Shown piece after piece: positions 39,778 to 52,400 of a DNA stretch of 64,000 nucleotides (position 1 is the first letter of the stretch; the number at the start of each line of letters is the position of its first letter). This stretch comes from Rallus limicola. Its lineage: Eukaryota; Chordata; Aves; Gruiformes; Rallidae. A program made the translations under genes and the position numbers. The notes below the pieces were generated by a model that searched no databases, was not told the DNA's origin, and saw nothing but the letters and a program-made list of their open reading frames with translations. The stretch spans positions 65,222,229-65,286,228 of the forward strand of contig JAKCOZ010000004.1 in NCBI GenBank assembly GCA_022605955.1, written 5' to 3'.

Positions 39778-40930
39778 TCACAGAATCAATCACAGAATCA
39801 CAAGGTTATAAAAGACCTTTAAGATCATCAAGTCCAACCAATCTCATCCTAAGCTAAACCATATCCCTAAGTACCTCATTTACCATTTTTTTAAACACAT
39901 CCAGGGAACATGACTCAACCACATCCCTGGGCAGCCTGTTCCGGGCCCCGACAACTCTTTCAGTGAAAATTTTTTTTCTAATATCTAATCTGAGCCTGCC
40001 CTGGCACAGCGTTGTGCCATTTCCCCTTGTCCTATCTCCTGTCACCTGGCTGAAGAGACCATCGCCCACCTCTCTACAACCTCCTTTCAGGTAGTTGTCT
40101 GCGGTGATAAGGTCTCCCCTCAGCCTCCTCTTCTCCAGGCTAAACATCCCCAGCTCCCTCAGCCACTCCTCATATGATTTTCCCTCCAGCCCCTTCACCA
40201 GCCTGGTTGCCCTTCTCTGGACTCACTCAAGGACCTCAATGTCCTTCTTATGATGAGGAGCCCAGAACTGGACACAGCACTCGAGGCGCCGTCTCACCAA
40301 TGCTGAGTACAGGGGCATAATCACCTCCCTAGACTGACTGGCCACACTATTTTTGATACAAGCCAGGATGCCATTGGCCTTCCTGGCTGCCTGGGCACAC
40401 AGCTGACTCATATTCAGCCTGCAGCTAACCAACACCCCCAGGTCCTTCTCTGCCTGACAGCTCTCCAGCCAGTCTCCCCAAGCCTGTAGCGCTGCATGGG
40501 ATTGTTATGTCCCATGTGCAGCACTCTGCACTTGACCTTGTTGAACCTTATCTTGTTGGTCTCAGCCCATAGGTCCAGTCTGTTCAGATCCCTCTGAAGA
40601 GCCTCCCTACCCTCAGGCAGATCAACACTTTCTCTCAGTTTAGTGTCATCTGCAAACTTGCTGAGGGAGCATTCAATCCCTTCATTGAGCTCATTGATAA
40701 AGATAATGAACAAAACTGTATCCAGGACTGAGCCCTGGGGGACACCACTGGTGACGGGCCTCCAACTGGATTTTGTGTGATTTACCACCACCCTTTGGAC
40801 CCGGCCATCCAGCCAGTTCTTAACCCAGCTAAGGGTCCACCTGTCCAGGCCAGTGGCAGCCAGTTTCCTAATAAGAATGCTGTGAGAAATGGTGTGAAAG
40901 ACTTTACTGAAGTCCAGGTAGACCACAGTA
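39778..40930 (-). mobile_element. CR1 LINE, longest copy in the window, with RT core
   Basis: About 1.15 kb of CR1 on the minus strand. The left edge is the inverted tail (ACAGAATCACAAGGTTATAA, AAGATCATCAAGTCCAACCA). The right edge is a truncation inside the reverse-transcriptase palm. Minus-strand frames 40965-40414, 40435-40223 and 40198-39854 together span it, with two frame changes. The first frame carries a DFSKVF motif, SGVPQGSVL and the catalytic FADDTKL motif of LINE RT, so the palm is partly present. It differs in sequence from the copies at 3413 and 28118 and belongs to another CR1 subfamily (tail with ATCATCAAGTCCAACC). Confidence 0.95.
39854..40930 (-). pseudogene. CR1 ORF2 reverse-transcriptase remnant, frameshifted
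   Basis: Partial ORF2. The N-terminal endonuclease and RT fingers are absent by 5' truncation. The FADD catalytic motif is visible in the first frame (40965-40414; its first residues lie outside the repeat). Frame changes occur near 40414-40435 and 40198-40223. It still resembles the family well over about 350 codons but cannot be translated as one protein. Confidence 0.87.
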
Positions 40931-43900
40931 GTTGAAAGTAGGAACAGAGTAGTTGCAAGCTTCATTCATAGATGTGTCCCATATCAAATCAGCAATATTA
41001 TTTGCTATGAAACTTACAGTGCAAGGTAAAATCACTACTTTTATACTTCTTGCGTGTGAAAAATGTGAGGAAATTAGACCAAAAAACTAGTCTTCTAAAT
41101 AAGTATTTAATAATAAATAATTTATTAAAAATAAAACACGCTATTCAAATAATTCAGTTTAAAATGAGAATAACAATAAGGCTGAAAAAAGGTCAATTAT
41201 TTGATCAATTCTTTATGTGACATTTTGAGGCTATAACATTTTGCAGAAATACAAATTATTAAGACCCTACTTAGCTATACTGTAATTCCATAGTCAATCA
41301 ATTTGTGCCAGTTAGTGGATATTGTATAACTTTCTGATCAGAAAAAAAAAAAAGAAAAATAATCAATGAAACACTCCAGAAGCTATTTTACTGACACAAA
41401 ACACCAACATTGTGTTGTTTCCCATTCTTGGATATTAATTCTTTGCATATCTGTATAATGTCGTGTTTTATCTATGAACAGAACTTTCATAGGAGGGAAA
41501 AAGTGATTTTCAAAAAGGTGCAGATCAGCCACACACAAACACACACAAAGGACTATGACCTTGAATGAGATTGTGCTTACAACAGAAGCATATTGGAGCT
41601 ATCTATTTTCTGTTATCTATGCATACATTGAGCAGGTGGACTGCTGTCATCTCTTATTTACTTGTCATTTTCAGTAATTCATTATATATGGGTTCTTTCA
41701 TGGACAAAATATAAACTTCTGAAAGAGGAAAAAGAATTTAATAAAGATTAGTCTACACCAATTACCAGCACTTTAAAAATCAGCAGAACCGAGAAAACCA
41801 AGAAAACCGAGTGCTTTCTTATTAACTGTAGCAAGATGAACATAAAAATAATATATTCTATATGAAATACTTCCTCAATGCTTCAATTTTCTTACTTGAT
41901 CTAGGTCTGTTTACCCACTATATGTGGAAAAATATACTCGTCTATTTTATCACATAACACCACAGTAAACTCTTCATGAAAAGTGTCATATACAGTCTGT
42001 TTGCACATAACCATCTTCAGAATATCCAAATTATTCAACCTTCTTTTAAACTGTTACATTCAACAGTCATTTTTGGCTTTAAAGTGTTCTATTAGGGAAA
42101 TTTTAATCACATCATCCGTAAAAGTTGAATATAATATCATTAAGAGTAGACCTTGATTTTAACTTGTAGCATTGATTCCAGTTTCAGTAATATTTTTTTT
42201 TCTTTAGGGAAGATATTTTAATGATTGCAAATTAAATATAACTACTACATGTTTTCCAGTGGTTTTGAAGTAATATCACTTGTTAATATGACAGACTAAT
42301 AAATAAGTCTATCTGTGAGATTCATGAAGTTTCCTGAATATCTTAGTTTTTCTTCCAACCTAAATCCCAAACACATTAAGGGATAACAACTCTAATATAG
42401 AAACATCATGCCTACAATGCATTCTGAGTAAGAACTAGAATATTAAATGCAGGATGTACTAAACTGTACATTGCCATGTAAAATTTCATTTAAGACAAAT
42501 TATTAAATGGAGCAGACTAATATAAATTCATGTAATATACACTGAACAAAACAGGGATTTATATCGTACTTCTAGAAGAATGTATTAAAAATAATTCACA
42601 TATCTAATGTATGTTGACAACTGAGAGTTCAGAAACTCATGATTGGCCAGTTCTTTATTGGCCATTATCCAGAGTTTCTTAAACCACAGTACATGATGAT
42701 CCACAACAATAAAAGATTTTTATCCCATCTGTGCAGTTATTCATTTGGATTTTTCTTTATTCATATGAATTTTCAGGTATGGTTATTTTAAAAATAATTT
42801 AGCAACACCAGTAAGAACGTGGGATGTCCCTGTGTTAATCTCAGCAGAGTATAAAATCTTTTTCCCTTCCTCAAAGATCTTCACCTGGACAGTGATGGAG
42901 TGCATCAGAGTTATTTAGTTCATAAATATTATTTAGAGTAGCTGCAAGACAAAACACTGTCTGTCAAAAATTTCATGAAGGGAAGCAGGATTTATTTTTA
43001 GCAAATATGGAAATTCTATACTCTCCCCTCCTGCTTTGATCTCAAAATAGCAAAAGGGTGAAAAATTACAATAGTAATAAATATACTATACATACAGTAA
43101 ATATACTACAGCAAGTGAAGAAATTTGGCATGGTGCTATTGTCACGTAGAAATGTTAACTGGTATACTTAGCACACCACTGTTACAACAAGACTTGACTT
43201 CATTTTATTCAAAATCTATCCTAATGCACAATCCATCACTCAGTAAGCTATGCAGTGTGTGTATGGTACCTACCACACCAGGACTCACAATGTCAAGTGG
43301 GACCTCTGCAATCTTGCGCTGTAGGTGTACTAGCCCTAGCTCAAATCAGGTGCTATCAACTAAACAGTGAGATGCACATCTCTTGTATGACATTTGGTGG
43401 GGAAAGGGCCGGGGGAACACAGCTGTGTAGGGAAGGATCCTTTTCCAAAATAAACTCTTTTCCACTTGTATCTGCCCTGAAAAATTTCCGAAGCAAAGTA
43501 CTGACTGAAGAAAGAGAAGATTTGCAATTCGTAACTGCATTAAAAAAAAACAGTCAAGCTGACATCCTTTAGTCCTGCAGTCAACCTAACCCTCAAAACC
43601 ACTGTACATCAAATCTCTCATTTCAGGATTTCCCTAATTATCTCTTCCATGGAATTTCAGTCCAAATCCCAAATTGCTCAGCTTGTTTCCATAGTAAAAA
43701 GAAGACCTCCTTCCAGAATACTAATTATTACTGTACAATGAATATTTCTTGTAGTCTTTTTAAGCTCAACATTTTGTTTAGAGGAAAAGAGGAAATGGTC
43801 TTTTCATATAAGGCCAAGAATTTATTATTAGTGCAGTCAAAACCAAAACAATCTATTCCACCAATAATCATTAGTCTACATCTAACAGAAAAATAGGAAT

Positions 43901-44222
43901 ACTTCTATACATAAGAAGACTTAATAGTAATAATATATTTAAAATAAAGACGTTTCCTAGTTTCTATGTCTTCTGGCACTATGTTCACCCTTCCCTTGCT
44001 TCTCTACATCCTTAAGAGGTCAGTAGTTTCAATCCACTACTTGGGGAACAGGAAGGGGGGGGCTGTTACACAAACTGTCAGTATTTGCAAGTTATTCACT
44101 GGGAAGAGAATGCTGTACATCTTGTGGTCTTCATTCTTCTCCCTTTGGATTCTACTTGGGATCATTTTAATATGTTTACTAACATGCTTTTATATCTTGC
44201 TCATTCCTATTTTAAGAAAGTC
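40931..44222. other. AT-rich unique sequence, no gene seen
   Basis: Poly-A near 41342-41353 and a CACACACAAACACACACA stretch near 41531-41548. No coding signal. Confidence 0.5.
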
Positions 44223-44343
44223 AGCAGTGTCCTGGGCTGCAATCAAGGCAAGTGATCCTTGCCCTCCACTCAGCCCTTGTGAGACACATCAAGGCTGGGT
44301 CCAGTTCTGGGCTCCCCAGTACAGGAAAGGTAGGAACATGCTG
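44223..44343 (+). mobile_element. CR1 internal fragment (ORF2, post-RT)
   Basis: The + strand has GTCCTGGGCTGCAATCAAGG, then GATCCTTGCCCTCCACTCAG and CAGTTCTGGGCTCCCCAGTA, the same order as the inverted sequence at 28600-28720 and 40250-40400. Unlike the others it has no 3' tail, so it was cut off at both ends. Confidence 0.8.
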
Positions 44344-47300
44344 AAGACAGCATGGTTCTGAAGAAGTGGGGTCTCCGGTACAAGGTCTGTACCCCATCTG
44401 TTGGCACTATGTGCTTTATGTTGCATCCTGTGCCTCTATATCCCAAGTCCTCTTGCTATCACACCACAGTGGCATTACCCTATAGTATGTCACTATGTTA
44501 TAGTTGTGAACATCTTGCTCTACATAAAATAACTGCTTGTTACTGTTATCTATACAAAACTATGATTATACCTTACAAAGATAAGCAGAGGTGGAACAAA
44601 GAAGCCATAACCAGAACAAAAAATGCTGCTAGACATAGACCATGTAAAGCAAAGCTCCAGATATCTCAAGAGTTCAGACAGAGCAAGCCTGACAAGCCTC
44701 AGTCCTGATGCCTTCCTTCCAAACTTAGTACAAAGCCTGTGGCCTGTTACTAGAAATGATAATACCATACTGCAGGTCTACAGGCCTAGACTCTGTGGAA
44801 AAACAGACAAAAGATGTAAGTATTCAATAATAACTATGACTGGTTCAAAGCAGACACAAGGAAGAATGAATAAATCTGACATAACATTTTCTGGAAAAAA
44901 AAACCCAAAACCAGGTATCATAAGTCCACAGGTCTGCATTGAAAGCTTCTACTTGAAGAGTCTCCATTTCAGATATCACTTCCCACAAGGTAAGGAGAGA
45001 AAATTAGGATAAACAGAATAGATACTTCTAACTAAACACATATCATAGTCAGCATGAATGTAAGCAAAGGAAATAGAATTTAGCAGTTGATTGCCAAACT
45101 AGATCTTGCTGGACTTGCTGGACTTCCCTTTCTGAATAACAAGCTCCCACCTTTGCTCAGGACAATTAGAAACTATCTTTCTGATATTCAGGAATAAATT
45201 AAAAGGTTAACCAGGCAGTGGTTAAACAAACAAACAAAGCCTTTATTTCTACAATCACTTAGGATAACTTCATCTGTTAAAACATTCACTTTCCATTTAT
45301 TTGCATTCCTATGTGTGTTCCATGGTCTTGTATTAATGATTTTGCTGCATCTTCATTGTTAACTTCCACAAGTACTTGTGAAATGAGGGAAGGCAGACTT
45401 GACCCTCAATAACATCAGTGAGTGACAAGCATTTTATAGAGTAAGGTATGTTCCCCATGTGAAGCATAGATATGAACAGAAAGAAATACTACCAAATAAA
45501 GTGTAACGGAGTCAAACAGTACACCGGAGCTTTAGATCTGGTCTCTATAGAAGAAATATTGTGCAGATACTTCTCATATGACAGTGAAGTTTTGTGCATT
45601 ATTCCATCAGTCACATTACATTTGTTCAGAGGAAAATACCCAGGCTTTCATTTCTTGCAGCTAGCCACCACCAACACAAGCATCTCAAATCTGCCCACCT
45701 GACAGCAACATAAGGCACTAGCAATATAACTATTAATAAACACAGACATAGTAAATTCGTAAACAGTTATTACATAACAAGCACCACAGATCAGATATAC
45801 ACACACCAGATGCTCAGCCTTCAAAGGCTTAGCCATTAGTCAAAAAAAATATGCACAACATAGAGCTTATCTACCCAAATAATTTTTAAGTTCTGTTACC
45901 AGCTTTGGGAATAGGTCAGTTGCTGAACTGGTACTACATACCCAGCAAAATTACTACACCTATAGCTTGATCTATGCAGAGAACAGTAAAAGACTACAAT
46001 GTTAATCCCAGAAACACCTACACTGCTAACTACTTCTGTCTGAAGAATAACCACAAAAGACTGACCAGGCTGTTAAACATTAAGCAGTAAATTCATCTCC
46101 AGCATAACATCACTACTGTCACAGAACTTGTCACCAGTTATCACACCAGATAAATTTGGCTGAGCATTAAAATGCTTATTACTGTAATTATGATTTTTCT
46201 TTATAAAAATTCATTGAGAATGATCTGAACAAAATTACTCTAGAGCTGATTACAGCTCATGAATTTACATTATCATCAGCAGGAATATTCAGAGCCAGTT
46301 AACAACATGTAAGTGATTACATTGAAAAATAATAAAACTTAGTAATTGGGTGTACAATACAAAGTATAACAGATTTAAGAAAGTTTGGGTTGTTTTTCTT
46401 ATTTGTAAATTATGTGATAAATGCATACATTTTTCATAAGATAAACATAGTTTTCATTCATTGCTGAAAGGACTGAGGTCCTTAAAACACACAACATGTC
46501 AAAAATATTCTTGCAGGACCTATGTAGAAAGAATCAAAGAAGTCAGTCTTCAAAAAAATTAAGATTAAATTCCCTGAGTAAGTTCAATTCCTCAAAATAT
46601 GACCAAGTCTGTCTTTACCCCTTCTCAACTATAAAGGTTTACGAGAACACTTTAAAAAAAACTTCATTTAATATCAGTACGCTCCTTAGCCTCTCTCAGT
46701 GAAGTATGTAATTTAATCACTATTTGGTTCGACTGTTCTTTCTTTGGCTCAACAGAAGAGTTCAATCCTATCTCATGCAGGTTTGCACCACTCTAATAGC
46801 AACATTTCTTTCTGAAGTTCAGTGAGCAGCATGACTGTAGTTGTCAGGTGTTACTTGTTCCCTCATTTCTTCCCTCAAATGGAACTTTTTTTTTTTTGGT
46901 TGCTTTACTTATTTATGATGTGCTGAGTTAGAGTTACTGACAAGAGCAGAGTTGATTTTCTCTTTACAGCTGCAACAGAAGGAAACAATTATTTTTATCT
47001 TCTCCCTGGCTTATGCCTTCATTTTGTTTTCAAATTCAGATCTCAAATATTCCTGTACTTTAGGGATGCAGATATCAGGAACATCCTCAAGTTCAGCAAT
47101 CAGTCAGATGAAGCCCTAATATGGGCTGCAGAAACACATCCACTCCTCCTGAAAATACATGATGGACTCCTGATCAAAACATCCCTCCTAACTTCATGTA
47201 TACTTAATCTGCCTAAATTTTGCATTATTTTGGCCTCATTAATGAGGTACTTTAGTTAGCTGCTGATATAACAAATAAACTATTAGATTCAAACCTAATA

Positions 47301-47419
47301 AAACATTGGAATATATACATTTCTATTTCACATTTATTAAAAAAGCAGTAATTATCCACCTGTAACTCTGCTTCTCTGTAAATATCAGATTCACCGCATT
47401 CCTAAACTTGTATGGAGAA
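44344..47419. other. AT-rich unique sequence, no gene seen
   Basis: No supported gene or recognised repeat. A poly-T run occurs at about 46886-46898. Confidence 0.5.
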
Positions 47420-48276
47420 TCTTAAAACACCTACCCCTCCCTTCTTCCTGGGCTCAACTTTATTCATTATTTCTCTACCTCCACCCCCTCCCCAGCAGCA
47501 CAAGGGGAGAGGGAATGGGGGCTGCAGTCTTTTCATGGCGTGTTGTCTCTGATGTTCCTTCCTCATTGGGGAGAAGACAACTCACACTCTATACCTGCTC
47601 CAGCATGGGGTCCCACCCATGGGAGACAGTCTTCTACCAGTCTCTCTAACATGAGTCCTTCTCACAGGCTACAGTTCTTCCCAAACTGGTCCTGTGTTGG
47701 TCCCTCCCATGGGGTGCAGACCTTCAGGACAAGACTGCTCCAGCGTGGGTCCCCCACAGGGTCTCAAGTCCTGCCAGCAACCCTGCTCCAGCTGGAGTTC
47801 CTCTCTCCATGGGCTGCAGATACTGCCAGGAGCTTGCTCCTGCTCTGGTGTGGGCTACTCCACAGGCTGCAGCTGTAATCTCTACTCACCATGGACTTCT
47901 GGGGCCAAAACCTCCCTCACCATGGTCTTCTCCATGGGCTGCAGGGGAATTTCTGCTCTGGTGCCTGGAGCATCTCCTCCCCCTCTTTCTTCACCTTGGT
48001 GCCTGCACAGTTTCTTACATCTTCTCACTCCTTTATCTGGTGGCAAAAAGCTGCTACTTGTAGGTTTTTTTCCTTCTTAAATATGTTATCCTAGAGGTGT
48101 TATCACTGCTGTTGATTGGTTTGGGGCTGGTCAGTGGTGCGTCCAACTTGGAGCTGGCTGGTATTGGCTCTGTCAGGCCAAGGGGTAACTTCTAGTAGCT
48201 TCTTGAAGAAGCCAATCCTGCAGCCTCCCCATCCCCCTCCCCCAATACCAAAACCTTGCAACGCAAACCCAAAACA
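47420..48276 (-). mobile_element. LTR retroelement fragment (second LTR family) with internal tandem array
   Basis: On the minus strand it starts at 48276 with TGTTTTGGGTTTGCGTTGCA, the same start as the copy at 17088. Next come the AGCTGCTAGAAG-type block, a TATTTAAGAAGG segment (minus strand, around 48070-48085) that could be a TATA region, and then several diverged ~50-70 bp units built on CTCCAGC(a/g)TGGGTC and CCATGGG(c/a)TGCAG. It ends with CCCAGGAAGAAGGGAGGGGT on the minus strand and a truncation near 47420. The overlapping + strand frames at 47540-48094 are by-products of the array and are not genes. Family name and retroviral class are not assigned. Confidence 0.72.
47560..47960 (-). 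repeat. Diverged tandem units inside the LTR element
   Basis: CCTGCTCCAGCATGGGGTCC (47596), GACTGCTCCAGCGTGGGTCC (47730), CCTGCTCCAGCTGGAGTTCC (47782) and CTCTGGTGTGGGC (47853) recur at irregular spacing, each followed by CCATGGG or CCACAGG and GGCTGCAG. These are imperfect tandem units of about 50-70 bp. Confidence 0.65.
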
Positions 48277-49366
48277 ACCTTGTACTTCCGTTTCATCTCA
48301 TAAAAAGTAAAATAGAAATGCAGTTCTGTCTCCAAGGACTTTTTACTGCAGTGCCTCAATGAGCAGAAAGCAGAGTTCCTAATTTTTGTTCAATTTATAT
48401 CTATAAAATAAGGTTTTCCTAGAAAGGTCACCCTTGAAAAACCTTATTGACACAATGAGAGTATTATACTTAGTGTATCCAAAACAAAATGGGCAGTACA
48501 ACTGCAGCCATTGTAGTGACAAAGTGCTGTCCAGTGGAATTCTTTGTGGTAGTAATTCTTTGTGGTAGCCAAAGATTATCCGTTCAGTGATTTTCACGAG
48601 TTACATAAATCCCTGCTCCATTTTTATCTTGTAGTCTAAAACAAATTTCATCCTTGATGTAAGATTAAGGGATACACACACAGAAAACCTCACACAAACA
48701 CCTTGGGTTTCACCTTGACAAAGTGCAGCTCAAAGGTCTCCAAAGGAATTTGACACCAACTTCAAGATTATTCAACACTATATTCTACATCCTCTTCTTA
48801 AACACCTGCAATGTAGCATATAAACGTACATGAGCTTATAACATGTACAGTTGCAAGATACTGCCTCTAAACTACCTGTAAAAAGCCCTGCAGTTCCCCA
48901 CATCTGCACCATTACTGAACACTCTATAAGGCTCTACACTATCACAAGCCTCAACAACACCACATACAGAGACAAAAATGAGAGAAAAGGATGCAGTAAA
49001 ATTGACCTTGAGAACAAAATGCGATAATTTGAGTGAAGATGCCCCATCAACCTATTCTACGAATACCTATTTCGATTTTTCTGAAGACAGGCAGAATTAT
49101 AAGCAGTTATGCTTTTCTTTTTTTTAATACCTAAAACCATTCCTATGATTAGAAGAAGCCATGCATCCATGAGAAAAAAGCAAAAGAGCAGGAGAGTAAA
49201 TTTAGGATTTAGACTGACTGCTTGAGATGGAAAAGGTTGAATCAATGTGGTTTATTGCAAGTAGTATGATTTAATGCAAATTGTGCAAGTTTTAACACAA
49301 TACTGAAAAATAAAGAAAATATTGCATCAAAGATAAGTTACTATTAATACTAATGATGTAGATATA
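48277..49366. other. Unique sequence, no gene seen
   Basis: A small duplication ATTCTTTGTGGTAG occurs near 48539-48569. No gene or repeat family recognised. Confidence 0.5.
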
Positions 49367-49438
49367 GTGATCCTGCCTTGGTACCAGGTGATGAACTAGA
49401 TGACCTTTAGATAGTCCCTTCCAGCCCTACTCTCTATA
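49367..49438 (+). mobile_element. CR1 3'-end fragment
   Basis: GATCCTGCCTTGGTACCAGG, GAACTAGATGACCTTTAGAT and CCCTTCCAGCCCTACTCTCT are the last ~70 bp of a CR1, with a damaged terminal octamer repeat. Confidence 0.8.
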
Positions 49439-52400
49439 AATATTAAATTAAACTAGAAATACATCAGGGCAGTGACTCTCAGTATTGAATTGGTGCTAAA
49501 TCAAATTAACCACCAATAATAATCAATCCTTATTTAGTCTAAGAAATTGTCTGTCTCTCCAATTATAAATCTCAGCTAAAGAATTCTACCAAAGCCAATA
49601 AAAGCTGGAACCAAAGCACTCAATGTCTAGAACACAACCAGAGCTAACTATAAAGTTTCTTTTTTATACCCTGATCAGTTTTCACAGGTACATCTTTCCT
49701 TTTCTATTTAAGGCAGAAGTTTAATACCTTGTTCACAAGAAGTCATATGCAATAATGATTAGATATAGGACTTCAGGAAGTATTATTAGAGAACTGCAAT
49801 TTAGAAAAAATTACATCTGGATGGGTTATTTTGTTCTCCCTATTTGTCCTGGAAAGCATACATAAACAAAATAATCTAGAGGAACATTCTAGCATTATTT
49901 TAGGTAATTACCCAATTTCTATTGATTCTTTCCATGATTTCAAAATGTTTTTCCTATTCTTGGACATCAGCAGAAAATTATATTCCACAAAATGGATAAT
50001 GGATCTATTTTAGCTCCAGAAAATTTCTCTAATAGTTCTATACACTACAGTTTATAGTATGTATTTATATAGAGAGTATAATTTGTAGATTACATCATAA
50101 TTTATAACTCATGGTCTAAAATATTTTCTGCAGCAAGGCAAAAGCTGCAGCTTTACTAATGAAGTTTAGTGCCACTTACCTCTAGCATACTCATCCCTAT
50201 TTTCCATCTGTCTGTTGTTATTAAAATTATTTTCACCTGTACAGCTGTTGCACTGACTGTTTATCAGCTACAACAGATTAGTTATGATGCTACACTGTTT
50301 CTATTTCAGAAGCAATCAAAAGATCCACAGCCATCTTTTCAACTATTTCCATAACATTAATTAAATTGCCACTGTGATTTTGCAACCCTGCTCTGAAATC
50401 AATTTTAAGAGCAGTGCTAATGGCCTGGTTTTATGTCAGCTGATAGACAACTAATCTAAGGGACAGATGTGTCATCATTCATGTCTTAAAGTCTTCCTTT
50501 TTTCAAAGTCACTTTTCCAGGTAGAGATGTAAGGCTGCAATTTTATACTGACATTAGGATCTGCCTTGAAAATGCAGACACCCCAGACAGAGAACAGTCT
50601 AACCCTAGGAAAAATTTGCTCAGAATGCTCATGAGTTGTGAAGTGAGGCTCTTTCCTTGGGTAACCTGAAGTGAAGCCTCCAGGACAGAGTAACACAGTA
50701 AGGTAATCCCTCCTTTTCCTAGAATCAGGTTTTGTTAGAAGTCCAGAGATACAAGCTGTAGGGAGAACACACGCTACGTTTTGTTTGAAGGAGTCAGGAG
50801 CTTAAAGCTACACAGAAAACATTTTCAAGGCATGTGTCAAGACCACTGACAAGCATGGAAGCCAGCAGGAAAACATCAAGGCCACTGAATGAATGTGTAT
50901 AGACATAATGTCAGCACTGGGAACATTGGCTGAGGTCAGCAATCCACAGTGCTGAACCCAAACTGGTGAATTGTGTTTCCGAGGGCAATGGCAAGAAGTT
51001 CAGCTGTTTGGTTGAAACTTTCAGAAGAGACTGTGAGTCGCAGAAAACAAAGGGCATAAAAAGTAAACTGCTTGAAAAGAGATGTATGAAACCAAAGCAA
51101 AATTCGAGGCAGTGAGAAATGGAACCCAGCTACGAAAGCCAGAACTCCAAACATATCGCTATCCTAATGGGGTCCAGGGAGAAGCTGTGAAGCACTGGAA
51201 TTGATTTTACACTAGTACCTCAAATGACCACAATTTTGGAGAGCTAGAGAACGTTTTTTCTGACTCATACAAAGCATCTGATACAAAAGAACATGTATCC
51301 AGTCAATATCATTTCTTTAGAAAGAGACATTGAGCAATAATAGCATTTTACTTTGAACTGTACCGAGAGCTTTCTTCCTGGTACAGTTTTTACGGGAATA
51401 GCTGACTGCAATTTCAGAGAAATTTCTTACAAGCACTGAAATATGGTACAGAGACTTGGGGGGGTGGGAGGAGTGGGATACTTTTGATGGAGAGGTGTAT
51501 AGCTAATGAATACCCTGGGAAAAAATGTCACTGTTTTCATATACACATCAGCCTCTGGTTTTATTTCAGTCACTCTGTGTTCTATTTATTTCCACAGGAT
51601 AAAGACAGTACTATGCATTAAAAAAATATGAAGTATTTGCCTTTGCTCCAGTGTCTATGATTTAAAGGTGAATCAATACACAATAGGCCTAAACAGGAAT
51701 ATGTTTACTAGTAACTTTTACAAATGTCTTTCACAATTTTGAACGGTGACACTACGTTGTTTGTAACACTTGCACAACTTGCAGTATCCTCTACCACATC
51801 ATATTTATTCATAGGATGTTGAGCCATTTTGAATAATTTCATGCATATCAATGTCCATAATTGTTTCAGACACTCCGATAGCACATGCTTCATTACTGGG
51901 TGTTAACCCAGAGAGATTGTTTTTTGTCAACACTCCCTCCACATTGAATAGTTATGAACTGTATCATTTATTTTCATTATTTCTCTCTATACCGACTCTA
52001 TATTGTCTTTTTAAGCTAGGCATATGAATGGTAACCCTACAGCACTATTTAAAGGTTGTATGCTGTTTGTTAGCATACAGTGTTATCGTGGTGGGTGACG
52101 ACCACATTTCTCTGGTTTTTCTCTCTTTTCCCATAAGTTATGTGCAGAAAAGTACTTGGTGGCTAACATTATTTTTGCCCTTGTAGAACTATTTCTGTAT
52201 AGCAAAAGTCACAAGGGCCAATTTGCTGCAGATACAATACTCACTTGATGCTACCTTTCCTTGGTAGGGAAGATGGGATTGAAACCCTGAAAGAGTCTAA
52301 ATATGGAACCTGTTTAATCATTTCAGTTTGTTCTGTCTTCCACGACTTAGTAATGCAGAATTTCACAGCTATCCAGAGCACAGACAGTATTTCTCATTTC

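Noticed and set aside
44352..45012. Overlapping 118- and 129-codon frames
   Set aside because: No domain or similarity recognised, in two frames over AT-rich DNA; chance is the simpler reading.
47540..48094. Cluster of overlapping + strand frames of 67-128 codons
   Set aside because: They fall inside a decayed LTR element with an internal array, overlap in all three frames, and show no protein domain.
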